Of a stretch of DNA of 19,960 nt, positions 1-7,401 are shown piece after piece (position 1 is the stretch's first letter; every line of letters starts with the position of its first letter). Source of the stretch: Bacteroidota bacterium. Its GTDB lineage: Bacteria; Bacteroidota; Bacteroidia; Chitinophagales; Chitinophagaceae. The stretch is taken from contig CANHUW010000012.1 of the NCBI GenBank assembly GCA_947463975.1, positions 1 through 19,960 on the forward strand, given 5' to 3'. The translations under genes and the position numbers were made by a program. The notes under the pieces were generated by a model. The model searched no databases and was not told the DNA's origin. It saw only the letters and a program-made list of their open reading frames with translations.

Positions 1-891
1 CCAGGAAACACTAAAGCTACTTTATGGAATAGCTTCAAGCCTTTGAGTGAACTGCCTCAATACACGAATCCATCTAGTGGTTATTTATTTAACACCAACC
101 ACTCTCCTTTTTTAGCAACGACTACTGCTGAAAATTTAAACCCAGCGAATTTTGATAAAAATGATGGCTATGAAACCTATCATAATAATAGAAGCCAAAG
201 AGCGAAAGAATTATTGGAAGCATTGGATAAAGTGTCTTACGAAGATTTAAAAAGAATCAAGTTTGACAGAACATTACCTAAGCCCATTTTATTTCCTTAT
301 GGATTTACTGGAGATAGTTTATTCTTAGTGAATGAATCTATAAACGAATCCTTGTCTCCACTTATCAAAACTTTAAAATCATGGAATCATGAAACCAATG
401 CCGATAGTAAGGGTGCATTAATCTATAATTTGGCTTATTATAAAGTGCCTGAAATAATGCAAGGAAGAAAAAATGACAAGCTAACCATACAAGAAGCCGT
501 TCAGGTATACCAATATATTCACGATTTTTTAATGAAACATTATGGCAGCATTGATGTAAGCTTAGGTGATGTTCAGAGATTGGTAAGAGGTAATCAAAAT
601 TGGCCTCAAGCAGGTATGCCAGATGTATTAGCTGCTGTGATGAGCGAGCCTTGGGGGGAAGGAAAAAGAAGAATGAATAGTGGAGATGCTTATATTAATT
701 TTGTTCGATTTCCTAAAGATGGCGGCCTACCATTCATTGAATCAGTGAACACTTTTGGCGCAAGCATGCATCCAGAAAGCAAACACTTTGCTGATCAAAG
801 AGCCATGTATCAAAATCAACAAGTGAAAAAAATGACTTTGGATAAAAATATCATTCTAAAAAATGCGGAAGCGATTTATCATCCACAATAA
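1..891 (+). CDS. Penicillin acylase family protein, C-terminal part
   Basis: The reading frame is open from base 1, so the gene begins upstream of the window and only the last 296 residues are visible. The segment resembles the C-terminal part of the beta subunit of penicillin amidase/acyl-homoserine-lactone acylase proteins (Ntn hydrolases). The main support is the motif NPSSGYLFNTNHSPF at window residues 24-38; in the family this NPxxGxxxxxN region follows the central beta-sandwich. The catalytic N-terminal serine of the beta chain and the signal peptide would lie upstream and cannot be checked. Family members are usually periplasmic, autoprocessed enzymes that cleave amide bonds of acylated amines. 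The internal TTG at 43 is not a credible start because homology-like sequence precedes it. The substrate is unknown. No terminator is visible before the convergent minus-strand gene 20 bases downstream. Confidence 0.8.
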   Translation, partial: PGNTKATLWNSFKPLSELPQYTNPSSGYLFNTNHSPFLATTTAENLNPANFDKNDGYETYHNNRSQRAKELLEALDKVSYEDLKRIKFDRTLPKPILFPYGFTGDSLFLVNESINESLSPLIKTLKSWNHETNADSKGALIYNLAYYKVPEIMQGRKNDKLTIQEAVQVYQYIHDFLMKHYGSIDVSLGDVQRLVRGNQNWPQAGMPDVLAAVMSEPWGEGKRRMNSGDAYINFVRFPKDGGLPFIESVNTFGASMHPESKHFADQRAMYQNQQVKKMTLDKNIILKNAEAIYHPQ

Positions 892-911
892 ATGTTGCAC
901 ACGCAGTAAAA

Positions 912-2180
912 TTATAATCTAGCAGTCACGATGGACTTATCTAAAAAAGCCTTGGTATCAAATATCACGGCTTTTTTGTTGCGTTGAAGTTTGCTATAAT
1001 CTAATGCTTTGAAAAAATCATGTGCTACTGCAAGAATTATACCATCATAACTATCTAGTGAAGTGATTAATTCAATCTGATGTTTTTGTTGTACTTCTTC
1101 CGCATTGGCAAACGGATCAAAAACAGCTACACTAATTCCTTTTTGTTCTAACGCGGCATGTATATCAAATACTTTGGAGTTGCGTATATCTGGACAATTT
1201 TCTTTAAAAGTCACACCAAGTATCAAAACCTTTGAAGTGGCTAAATCAATCAAGCGCTCTTGCATGAGTCTTATCAATTTATCTGCAACAAAAGCCCCCA
1301 TTTGATCATTCACATGTCTACCAGATAAAATGACTTGTGGCGTATGTCCTAAGCTACTTGCCTTATGAGCTAGATAATAAGGATCTACTCCGATACAATG
1401 TCCACCCACTAAACCTGGCTTAAATGGTAAGAAATTCCATTTTGTTGCAGCAGCTTCTAGTACTTCTGTGGTATCAATATTCATTTTATCAAAAATCAAT
1501 GCTAGTTCATTCACAAAAGAAATATTGATATCTCTTTGTGCATTTTCAATAGACTTCGCTGCTTCTGCTACTTTAATACTACTTACTTTATAAGTACCAG
1601 CTGTGATAATAGATTTGTATAATGCATCTATAGTATCAGCGATGATAGGGGTTGAACCAGAAGTAATTTTTTGAATTGTGGTTAAAGTATGAGCCGTGTC
1701 TCCTGGATTAATGCGCTCTGGCGAATAGCCACAATAGAAATCTACATTGAATTTTAATCCACTTGTCTTTTCTAATACAGGAACACAATCTTCTTCTGTA
1801 CATCCTGGATACACTGTACTTTCATAAATAACGATATCACCTTTTTTTAAAATGGTGCCAATGGATTGAGTAGCATTTAGCAAAAAGCTTAAGTCTGGTT
1901 CTTTAGAAGGCGTCACGGGTGTAGGAACTGTAACAATAAAAATGGTGCAATCTTTGATAGCAGCTAATTGATTTGAAAAACTCAAATGCGGCACATTTAA
2001 TATGGCTTCTGAACTAGATTGTAAAGTATGATCCTTACCCACCTTCAATTCATCTACCCTATTGGTATGTATATCAAAGCCAATGGTTGGATACTGTTGC
2101 CCAAAAGCAATAGCCAAAGGAAGGCCAACATAGCCAAGGCCAATAATAGCAATGTTAGGTGAATTAGTTAAAGTATCCAT
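912..2180 (-). CDS. UDP-N-acetyl-hexosamine 6-dehydrogenase (nucleotide sugar dehydrogenase, WbpA/TviB type)
   Basis: The 422-residue product is full length for the UDP-glucose/GDP-mannose dehydrogenase family. It shows an N-terminal NAD-binding GLGYVG loop (residues 14-19), the ESTVYPG segment (120-126), YSPERINPGD (152-161), Lys209 and Asn213 in the central helix, and the catalytic cysteine Cys262 in GGHCIGVDPYYL. The form of that last motif and the FNVDFYCGYSPERINPGD stretch favour the WbpA/TviB branch, which oxidises UDP-GlcNAc or UDP-GalNAc at C6 to the uronic acid, over UDP-glucose dehydrogenase. It is cytoplasmic and would feed capsule, O-antigen or exopolysaccharide synthesis. No other polysaccharide gene is in the window, so the pathway cannot be named. 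It lies 33 bases downstream of the DUF1684 gene on the same strand. A TAACTTTG box sits just before its ATG and could give it its own promoter. UDP-GlcNAc versus UDP-GalNAc specificity is not decided. Confidence 0.9.
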   Translation of the reverse strand: MDTLTNSPNIAIIGLGYVGLPLAIAFGQQYPTIGFDIHTNRVDELKVGKDHTLQSSSEAILNVPHLSFSNQLAAIKDCTIFIVTVPTPVTPSKEPDLSFLLNATQSIGTILKKGDIVIYESTVYPGCTEEDCVPVLEKTSGLKFNVDFYCGYSPERINPGDTAHTLTTIQKITSGSTPIIADTIDALYKSIITAGTYKVSSIKVAEAAKSIENAQRDINISFVNELALIFDKMNIDTTEVLEAAATKWNFLPFKPGLVGGHCIGVDPYYLAHKASSLGHTPQVILSGRHVNDQMGAFVADKLIRLMQERLIDLATSKVLILGVTFKENCPDIRNSKVFDIHAALEQKGISVAVFDPFANAEEVQQKHQIELITSLDSYDGIILAVAHDFFKALDYSKLQRNKKAVIFDTKAFLDKSIVTARL

Positions 2181-2187
2181 CAGGTGC

Positions 2188-2195
2188 CAAAGTTA
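2188..2195 (-). promoter_or_regulatory. TAACTTTG, -7-like box ahead of the UDP-sugar dehydrogenase
   Basis: On the minus strand the sequence TAACTTTG matches the Bacteroidota -7 consensus TAnnTTTG exactly, and it ends 7 bases before the ATG at 2180. If used, transcription would start at or next to the start codon, giving a nearly leaderless mRNA. No TTG -33 element is seen about 20 bases further upstream, which weakens the call. Confidence 0.35.
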
Positions 2196-2213
2196 AGCAG
2201 CCTTAGGGGATCT

Positions 2214-3113
2214 TTAGTGATGTCCGAAGTTTTTTTCTCCAGCAGGTATTGCAAGAGTTAATCTATTCTGAGGGGGAGGCAAAGGACAGGTCGCAAAAGC
2301 AGTAAAAGCACAAGGTGGATTATAGGCTAAATTGAAATCGATTTCCGTATTCCCATTCGCATCTGCCCTATTGACTTCTATAAATCTACCCGCTCCATAG
2401 GTTGTTTTCCCAGAAGTGGCATCAGCAAATGTTACAAAGTATCTAACACCTCCCTCGTCAATCACATCTAAACTATATTGTTTACCGTCCACCTCAAACT
2501 TCAAAGTACCTCCCTTTTTTTGTGCTGTAGTTTGTCCCAATACATTGGTGATCATTACAAAGTTTTCTTGTGGCTTTTCCAATACTGCCTTTATTTTCCA
2601 TTTTGTATCAACTGGAAATCTTTCAATGCCTTTAAATGTTGTCAATGTTTTTGCATCTAAATTTCGAAATCTTATACCAATCTTATCTTCTCTTTTAATC
2701 ACTACCCACTTAAATCTCTTATAACTAAATGTAGCTGCTATTTCATTATTGTCAGTTCTTTTGAAAACAGTTATCAATTTGCCTTTTGGAGAAATATTTT
2801 GATTCACTCTTGCCCCATTATCTATTTTGTTTACCCATTCAACAGAATCTCCTTTCCATATAAAATCTCCTAAGTACTTAGGAAAGTTCGCATTCTTATA
2901 ATAACAATCTGCTTTAGCATCATTGCCAAATGTATTCACCCCCTGATGCAACCAAAACAATCCTTCTAGGTTTAACCAACCATCTTCTTGTTTTAAATCT
3001 TTGATTCTATTTTGATGCCACTGATCCACAGCAATTTTGTGTTCTTGAGAAGTCTGAGCAGAGACCATCACAGTAATTAAAAACAGACATAGAAAATTTA
3101 CTAATTGTTTCAT
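2214..3113 (-). CDS. DUF1684 domain-containing secreted protein
   Basis: The 299-residue protein has a signal peptide (hydrophobic residues 5-18, likely cleavage after SAQ near residue 20), so it is exported. The rest matches the DUF1684 family as I know it. Near the N-terminus is a W-x-x-x-R...DGWLNLEGLFWL segment (about residues 32-56). Near the end is the family's most recognisable block, FNLAYNPPCAFTAFATCPLPPP (about 261-282). Two further cysteines sit in that block and one (Cys70) lies earlier. The biochemical function of DUF1684 is not established, so none is assigned. It is read divergently from the S41 lipoprotein gene across a 145-base gap and is followed 33 bases later by the UDP-sugar dehydrogenase. 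A functional link between those two neighbours is not evident. Confidence 0.85.
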   Translation of the reverse strand: MKQLVNFLCLFLITVMVSAQTSQEHKIAVDQWHQNRIKDLKQEDGWLNLEGLFWLHQGVNTFGNDAKADCYYKNANFPKYLGDFIWKGDSVEWVNKIDNGARVNQNISPKGKLITVFKRTDNNEIAATFSYKRFKWVVIKREDKIGIRFRNLDAKTLTTFKGIERFPVDTKWKIKAVLEKPQENFVMITNVLGQTTAQKKGGTLKFEVDGKQYSLDVIDEGGVRYFVTFADATSGKTTYGAGRFIEVNRADANGNTEIDFNLAYNPPCAFTAFATCPLPPPQNRLTLAIPAGEKNFGHH

Positions 3114-3117
3114 GGGA

Positions 3118-3125
3118 TAAAGTTA
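3118..3125 (-). promoter_or_regulatory. TAACTTTA, -7-like box ahead of the DUF1684 gene
   Basis: The minus strand carries GCTTAACTTT immediately before the DUF1684 ATG, with only a few bases between. The same ten bases precede the start codon of the next gene in the same direction. The box is one base off the TAnnTTTG consensus and would place transcription start at the ATG. No -33 TTG is visible at the usual distance. Confidence 0.25.
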
Positions 3126-3147
3126 AGCGTTTGAGCCATAATGAATA

Positions 3148-3159
3148 TGGAATATTCCA
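3148..3159. promoter_or_regulatory. Perfect 12-bp palindrome in a divergent promoter region
   Basis: TGGAATATTCCA is fully self-complementary and sits in the 145-base divergent gap, 35 bases upstream of the DUF1684 start codon. It could be a binding site for a dimeric regulator, but a 12-bp AT-rich palindrome can also arise by chance. Nothing else identifies a regulator. Confidence 0.2.
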
Positions 3160-3208
3160 CAAATATACGAAGATATTTTAGTCTACAAATTTGGTAGAGT
3201 TATTTTAA

Positions 3209-3239
3209 TTGAAAAAGAAACAAAAAATCTTTAAATTTA
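3209..3239 (+). promoter_or_regulatory. Possible promoter for the S41 peptidase gene
   Basis: A TTG at 3209-3211 and a TAAATTTA at 3232-3239 are separated by 20 bases. This resembles the Bacteroidota arrangement of a -33 TTG and a -7 TAnnTTTG, with the last G replaced by A. The start codon follows 19 bases after the box. In such AT-rich sequence the match is only suggestive. Confidence 0.3.
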
Positions 3240-3258
3240 CTTTAACAAAGTATTCGAA

Positions 3259-4686
3259 ATGAGAAAATTACTATATATAAGCACTTTACTACTTGTATTC
3301 GTTGCTTGTAAAAAAACAGAGGAGACAACTAAAGTTCCAACTGCCTCAACCAATACAGCTGCAGCTAATACAACTTCTGATTCTGCAGCGAATGTTTTTA
3401 TTTATGAAGCCATGAATGGTTATTATTTATGGGCAGATCAAATGCCTTCACTAGCAAGCACCGCCATTAAATTGAAGCCTATTGATTATTTCTACACATT
3501 ACTATATGGATATGATACAATAGATCGTTTTTCATGGATGGATACTAGTGCAACTAATTTAACCAATCAATTAAATGGGATCAATACTGTATTGGGAATC
3601 AAATACAGTGCGTTTTTTACTGATAATACACAAACCAATGTAGTCTTTGCAATCTCTTATGTTTTAAAAGGAAGTGCTGCAGAAGCTGCAGGATTAAAAA
3701 GAGGCGATTTTATTTATAAAGTAGATGGCAAACAAATTACTGTTTCCAACTACCAAAGTATTTTACAAAATCAAACATTAAGTATTGAATTAGCGAATTA
3801 TGTTAATGGTGTTTATACAGCTACTGGAAAATCATTTAGTATTACTAAAACAACTTTACAAACCAATCCTTTGTTAAAGGATACAGTAGTAGAATGGGCT
3901 GGGAAAAAAGTTGGTTACTTAAATTATATACAATTCCTAAACAGTTTCGACGATAGTTTAAGAGCGGTATTTAATAGATTTAAAAGTTATAAAAACACAG
4001 GTATTGATGAGTTGGTCTTGGATTTAAGATTTAATGGTGGTGGCTATGTGGTGTCTTCTGATTTATTGACTGCATTAATTGTAAAAGATCTTCCCAGCAA
4101 AGTGGGTACAGTCATGAACAAGAAAGTATATAATAATGCTTATACTGCTACTTTGAAAAAAGAAGCTAATTCAGATCAATACTTTTTAACGAATTTCAAA
4201 TCCGAATCAGCTAATCTTGGAAAATTGAATAGGGTATTTATTTTAACTTCTAGAGGTACTGCTTCTGCGAGTGAATTAGTCATCAATAATCTAAAGCCAT
4301 TTATGGAAGTTATTTTAATTGGAGAAAATACCTATGGGAAAAATGTAGGTTCATTTACAATTACAGATAGTAAAAAAAGATGGTCTTTTGGTTTACAGCC
4401 TATCACTTTCAAAACAGTCAATGCAAGAGATGAATCTAATTATGGTACCATTAATGGATTTATTCCAGATTATCTTGTAAAAGACAATGTAATTCCATTT
4501 AAGCCTTTTGGAGACCCCACTGAAACCTATTTCGGAAAAGCATTGAGCATCATTAGTCCCGTGGCATACAAGGCAAATGCATTAGAATGGAAACCAACTC
4601 CAAGAGCTACTCAGGTCAATAATGTTCCATTGGGTGATAGCCGTATCATGGATAGAAAAGATATGTGGATAGAGCATAAGAATTAA
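3259..4686 (+). CDS. S41 family peptidase (C-terminal processing protease-like lipoprotein)
   Basis: The 475-residue product begins with a lipoprotein signal peptide: MRKLLYISTLLLVFVAC, with lipobox FVAC and acylation at Cys17. A 25-residue Thr/Ala/Ser-rich linker follows, then an S41 N-terminal region (about 45-105), a PDZ domain (about 108-195; GSAAEAAGLKRGDFIYKVDG at 138-157) and the S41 protease domain (about 215-410). The protease domain has LDLRFNGGG at 254-262, the catalytic serine in GTASASE (Ser336) and the general-base lysine in TYGKNVG (Lys361). The 25-residue spacing between these two matches the family dyad as I recall it. It is therefore probably an active envelope-anchored serine protease; the outer or inner leaflet cannot be told. 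The substrate is unknown. It appears to be transcribed alone, with a long hairpin between it and the esterase gene. Confidence 0.9.
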   Translation: MRKLLYISTLLLVFVACKKTEETTKVPTASTNTAAANTTSDSAANVFIYEAMNGYYLWADQMPSLASTAIKLKPIDYFYTLLYGYDTIDRFSWMDTSATNLTNQLNGINTVLGIKYSAFFTDNTQTNVVFAISYVLKGSAAEAAGLKRGDFIYKVDGKQITVSNYQSILQNQTLSIELANYVNGVYTATGKSFSITKTTLQTNPLLKDTVVEWAGKKVGYLNYIQFLNSFDDSLRAVFNRFKSYKNTGIDELVLDLRFNGGGYVVSSDLLTALIVKDLPSKVGTVMNKKVYNNAYTATLKKEANSDQYFLTNFKSESANLGKLNRVFILTSRGTASASELVINNLKPFMEVILIGENTYGKNVGSFTITDSKKRWSFGLQPITFKTVNARDESNYGTINGFIPDYLVKDNVIPFKPFGDPTETYFGKALSIISPVAYKANALEWKPTPRATQVNNVPLGDSRIMDRKDMWIEHKN

Positions 4687-4694
4687 ATTTCATT

Positions 4695-4736
4695 TAGTAA
4701 CTTGAGTTGAAATTATTTAAACAACTCAAGTTGCTA
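4695..4736 (+). promoter_or_regulatory. Long hairpin abutting the esterase start codon
   Basis: Arms 4695-4709 and 4722-4736 (TAGTAACTTGAGTTG and CAACTCAAGTTGCTA) form a 15-bp stem with one U-G pair and a 12-base A/T loop. The 3' arm ends two bases before the ATG at 4739. There is no T-tract after it, so it is a poor intrinsic terminator. In a read-through transcript it would bury the whole ribosome-binding region of the esterase gene. It could attenuate translation, act as an mRNA processing or 3'-end site for the S41 transcript, or do both. Confidence 0.5.
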
Positions 4737-4738
4737 TT

Positions 4739-5614
4739 ATGAAAAAAATTACTCTATTCTTTACTTTTGTTTTAATTACGATTATTGGATTTGCCCAAGG
4801 CATCGTTAAAGAAAAACAAGTTATAAAAAGTCAGATCTTAAATAAAGATGTTCACTTTTCAATTTATCTGCCTAACGATTATACTAAAAGCGAAAGAGCT
4901 TACCCTGTAACCTACTTATTACACGGATATGGAGATGCAGATGATGGTTGGATTCAGTTTGGAGAAATCAACAGATTAGCTGATGAAGCAATTGCTACCG
5001 GCAAAATACCCCCAATGATTATTGTAACACCTGATGGCTTTCAAAGTTTTTATATTAACTCAGGTGATGGCAAAACCAAGTATGAAGACTTTTTTGTGAA
5101 AGAATTGATTCCACATATTGAAAAGCATTTTAAAGTTAAATCAGAAAAAAGATTTAGAGCAATTGCAGGATTAAGTATGGGTGGATTTGGTTCTTTGATT
5201 TTATCACTGAAACATCCAGATCTATTTGCAGCTGCAGCCCCATTAAGCGCAGCAGTTTGGTCCGACAATGATATTATTAATTTGGATAAAGGAATGTATA
5301 ATACATTATTTGCAAAATCTATGGGAGATAATTTGGTAGGTAAAGATAGATTGACAGATACGTATTTAGAGAATAGCCCATTTAACTATATTCAAAAGAA
5401 AACCAAAGAAGAACTCTCTAAAGTTAGATATTGGATTGATTGTGGTGATGATGATTTCTTGACTATAGGTAATTCTTTACTACATATAGAACTAGTTAAG
5501 AAAAATGTGCCTCATGAATTTAGAATGAGAGAAGGAGGTCACACATGGACTTATTGGAGAACAGGCATTATTGATGCTTTATCTTTTATTGGTGACAGTT
5601 TTCATCAAAAATAA
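4739..5614 (+). CDS. Secreted esterase (esterase D / Fes-like alpha/beta hydrolase)
   Basis: The product has 291 residues with a signal peptide (hydrophobic 4-18, cleavage expected after FAQ at residue 20), so it is periplasmic or secreted. The fold is the putative-esterase family that includes esterase D, feruloyl esterase and enterochelin esterase-like proteins. It shows LLHGYGDADDGW at 60-71 (oxyanion region), the nucleophile elbow GLSMGG with Ser146, an acid in CGDDDF (Asp238 or neighbour) and the catalytic histidine in GGHTW (His268). All triad residues are present, so activity is likely. The acyl substrate (acetylated or feruloylated sugar, or another ester) is not predictable. It is the first gene of a tight run with the asparaginase-like and GDPD genes (gaps of 5 and 8 bases). 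A long hairpin lies immediately upstream of its start. Confidence 0.85.
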   Translation: MKKITLFFTFVLITIIGFAQGIVKEKQVIKSQILNKDVHFSIYLPNDYTKSERAYPVTYLLHGYGDADDGWIQFGEINRLADEAIATGKIPPMIIVTPDGFQSFYINSGDGKTKYEDFFVKELIPHIEKHFKVKSEKRFRAIAGLSMGGFGSLILSLKHPDLFAAAAPLSAAVWSDNDIINLDKGMYNTLFAKSMGDNLVGKDRLTDTYLENSPFNYIQKKTKEELSKVRYWIDCGDDDFLTIGNSLLHIELVKKNVPHEFRMREGGHTWTYWRTGIIDALSFIGDSFHQK

Positions 5615-5619
5615 TATCT

Positions 5620-6114
5620 ATGCAAAATAGTATTAAGGTACTCGTTACTGGTGGAACATTTGACAAGGAATACAATGAATTAAATGGTTCTTTGTTTTTT
5701 AAAGAAACGCATTTAGAAGAGATGCTAGAATTAGGCAGATCTAATTTGGATTTATCTGTTGAAACGCTCATGATGAAAGACAGTTTAGAATTTACCGAAG
5801 TGGATAGGGCAGCTATAGCAAAAGCTTGTAACCATGCTACTGAAGATAAAATTGTCATCACACATGGAACAGACACCATGACCATTACAGCAGAATACTT
5901 ATTAGCAGCATGCCCAGGTAAAACCATTGTGCTTACTGGTGCAATGATACCTTATAAGTTTGGCAGCTCTGATGGGTTATTTAATTTGGGTAGTGCTTTA
6001 GCTTTTGTACAGGTTCTAGAAATAGGCGTTTATATCGCCATGAATGGACAATATTTTGAGGCAGGAAAAGTTGTTAAAAACACAACTGAAGGGAAATTTG
6101 AAAATAAACAATAA
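5620..6114 (+). CDS. Single-domain asparaginase-like protein
   Basis: The 164-residue protein matches only the N-terminal domain of bacterial L-asparaginases, which are usually about 320-350 residues. It keeps the catalytic set: Thr13 in TGGT, Thr84-Asp85 in THGTDTM (81-87), and Lys153 in a KVVKNTT segment that lines up with the catalytic lysine of E. coli enzyme II. GAMIP and SSDGLFNLGSAL (108-127) also match. The C-terminal domain, which completes the substrate site across the dimer in classical enzymes, is absent. The next gene begins 8 bases after the stop, so no detached remainder exists nearby. There is no signal peptide, so it should be cytoplasmic. Short asparaginase-domain proteins are known as annotated families, but their activity is uncertain. 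It is probably co-transcribed with the esterase and GDPD genes. Confidence 0.8.
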   Translation: MQNSIKVLVTGGTFDKEYNELNGSLFFKETHLEEMLELGRSNLDLSVETLMMKDSLEFTEVDRAAIAKACNHATEDKIVITHGTDTMTITAEYLLAACPGKTIVLTGAMIPYKFGSSDGLFNLGSALAFVQVLEIGVYIAMNGQYFEAGKVVKNTTEGKFENKQ

Positions 6115-6122
6115 GTTCAATC

Positions 6123-6887
6123 ATGAAAAAATATCTATTGTTTGTTTTCTTATTATCTGTAACAATCAAACCTATGGCACAATCGGATACTAAAATTATT
6201 GCACATCGCGGAGCTTGGAAAGAATTTAATTTACCCGAGAACTCCATTGCTGCTTTACAGAAAGCCATTGCACTCCATTGTTATGGAAGTGAATTTGATG
6301 TTAGAAGAACAAAAGATGGCATATTGGTAGTAAATCATGACCCTACTCATTTTGATGACACCATTGAAAACAAGACTTACGCTGAATTAAATAAAAATAA
6401 ATTAAGTAATGGAGAGGACTTGCCTACCTTAAGGAACTATTTTTCTGTGGGTACCAAGGAACTTCATAATACATTACTAATTTGCGAAATCAAAGCAGGA
6501 ATTACAGATCCTGCTTTAGATGAATTAACTACCCAAGCAACTCTTGCATTAGCAAAAGAATTGGGCATTCAAGACCGAATTGTATATATAAGTTTTAGAT
6601 TCGAAATTTTGAAATGGATTAAAGCAATTCATCCAAGCGCAAAGGTTTTGTATTTAGAGGCTGATAAAAAATTGGAAGATATTGTAGATGCAGGATTTGA
6701 TGGCATTAATTACCATTTTTCTAATTTCAAAGATCAGCCACAACTAGCTAGTCAAGCAATTGACAAAAAATTAGCATTAGGAAGCTGGACAGTAAATGAT
6801 TTAGGCGATTTTGAATTGTTAAAAAAGCAAGGGGTTACCTTAATTACAACCAACTACCCAGACTTATTTATAAAGCACAATAAGTAA
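6123..6887 (+). CDS. Glycerophosphodiester phosphodiesterase, exported (GDPD/UgpQ-like)
   Basis: The 254-residue product has a signal peptide (hydrophobic 4-15, cleavage near PMAQ at residue 20). The remainder is a GDPD TIM barrel. It shows the hallmark AHRG (His28-Arg29) followed by PENS (38-41), the metal ligands in GSEFDV (Glu57, Asp59), NHDPT with His72, and CEIK with Glu122. Near the end are GSWTVN and ITTNYPD, which also belong to the family. The expected reaction is hydrolysis of glycerophosphodiesters, derived from deacylated phospholipids, to glycerol-3-phosphate and an alcohol, in the periplasm and metal-dependent. It is the last gene of the esterase-asparaginase-GDPD run. An esterase plus a GDPD would suit lipid breakdown, but this is inference. 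Its stop codon directly abuts that of the convergent NTF2-like gene. Confidence 0.9.
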   Translation: MKKYLLFVFLLSVTIKPMAQSDTKIIAHRGAWKEFNLPENSIAALQKAIALHCYGSEFDVRRTKDGILVVNHDPTHFDDTIENKTYAELNKNKLSNGEDLPTLRNYFSVGTKELHNTLLICEIKAGITDPALDELTTQATLALAKELGIQDRIVYISFRFEILKWIKAIHPSAKVLYLEADKKLEDIVDAGFDGINYHFSNFKDQPQLASQAIDKKLALGSWTVNDLGDFELLKKQGVTLITTNYPDLFIKHNK

Positions 6888-7337
6888 CTATTTCCTCCTT
6901 GTATCAATGAGATATTGAATTTTCCATCCATCTCTGTGTTTCACTAACTGAAAAGAATTTACCCCTTGGTGTGAATATTGGTCTTTAAAATAAAATTGAT
7001 AGGGCGTCCAAACACTTGCCAAATGATCATCTATTAATAATTTGTCGATAGCAATTCTTTCATCTAAAGATCCTGATGGTTGTTTGCCGATGCTATTGAT
7101 AAAATCTTGTAGTGGCTGATTTTTTATTTCTATCACACCATTTTTATTCGCAATGGTCTGAAATATGGTAGTAGGACTAAAACAAGTTTTTAATAAAGTA
7201 GTGTCGCTGGTCTTCATTGCTCTAAACATGTTTTGAACCACTTGAACAACCGCAACACTATCTTGATGAATTTTCTCTTGAGCATGCAACGATAAAGAGA
7301 AAGAAAGTATTAAACTAAGACCATACAGAAATTTCAT
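6888..7337 (-). CDS. NTF2-like (SnoaL/DUF4440-type) secreted protein
   Basis: The 149-residue protein has a signal peptide (hydrophobic 4-17, cleavage after HAQ at residue 20). The rest has the pattern of an NTF2-like cone fold. A first helix carries VVQNMFRAMKTSDTTLLKTCF. Alternating strands follow and end in VWTPYQFYFKDQYSHQGVNSFQLVKHRDGWKIQYLIDTRR, where the W-x-I-x-x-L/I ending is typical of DUF4440/SnoaL-like proteins. The family covers many unrelated activities and binding roles, and no catalytic residues can be assigned. It is read divergently from the DoxX-like gene across a 64-base gap containing a dyad. Its stop codon abuts that of the GDPD gene with no base between. Confidence 0.75.
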   Translation of the reverse strand: MKFLYGLSLILSFSLSLHAQEKIHQDSVAVVQVVQNMFRAMKTSDTTLLKTCFSPTTIFQTIANKNGVIEIKNQPLQDFINSIGKQPSGSLDERIAIDKLLIDDHLASVWTPYQFYFKDQYSHQGVNSFQLVKHRDGWKIQYLIDTRRK

Positions 7338-7358
7338 ACTATTTGTTTATTTGAATAA

Positions 7359-7385
7359 GTAAATGTAAATTGATATTCATTTACA
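7359..7385. promoter_or_regulatory. Inverted repeat in the divergent NTF2-like/DoxX promoter region
   Basis: GTAAATG at 7359-7365 is mirrored by CATTTAC at 7378-7384. The overlapping TGTAAAT at 7364-7370 is also mirrored by ATTTACA at 7379-7385. The repeat lies between two divergent start codons, where a shared operator would be expected. It is AT-rich and the evidence is only structural. Confidence 0.3.
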
Positions 7386-7401
7386 AACCAAATTTTATAT
7401 T

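Noticed and set aside
1105..1305. Plus-strand open frame inside the UDP-sugar dehydrogenase gene
   Set aside because: It is antisense to a clearly conserved gene with intact motifs. Its predicted protein has no recognisable domain, so it is a coding shadow. The same holds for other frames opposite the DUF1684, S41, esterase, FucP, persulfide dioxygenase, DsrE and TauE genes.
5586..5927. Minus-strand frame of 113 codons over the esterase/asparaginase junction
   Set aside because: It overlaps two genes with intact catalytic motifs, and its composition (Ser/Val-rich, no family pattern) suggests a shadow.
6074..6268. Possible remnant of the missing asparaginase C-terminal domain after the stop at 6114
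   Set aside because: The GDPD gene begins 8 bases later with a proper signal peptide, and no frame here resembles an asparaginase C-terminal domain. A frameshifted pseudogene is therefore not supported.
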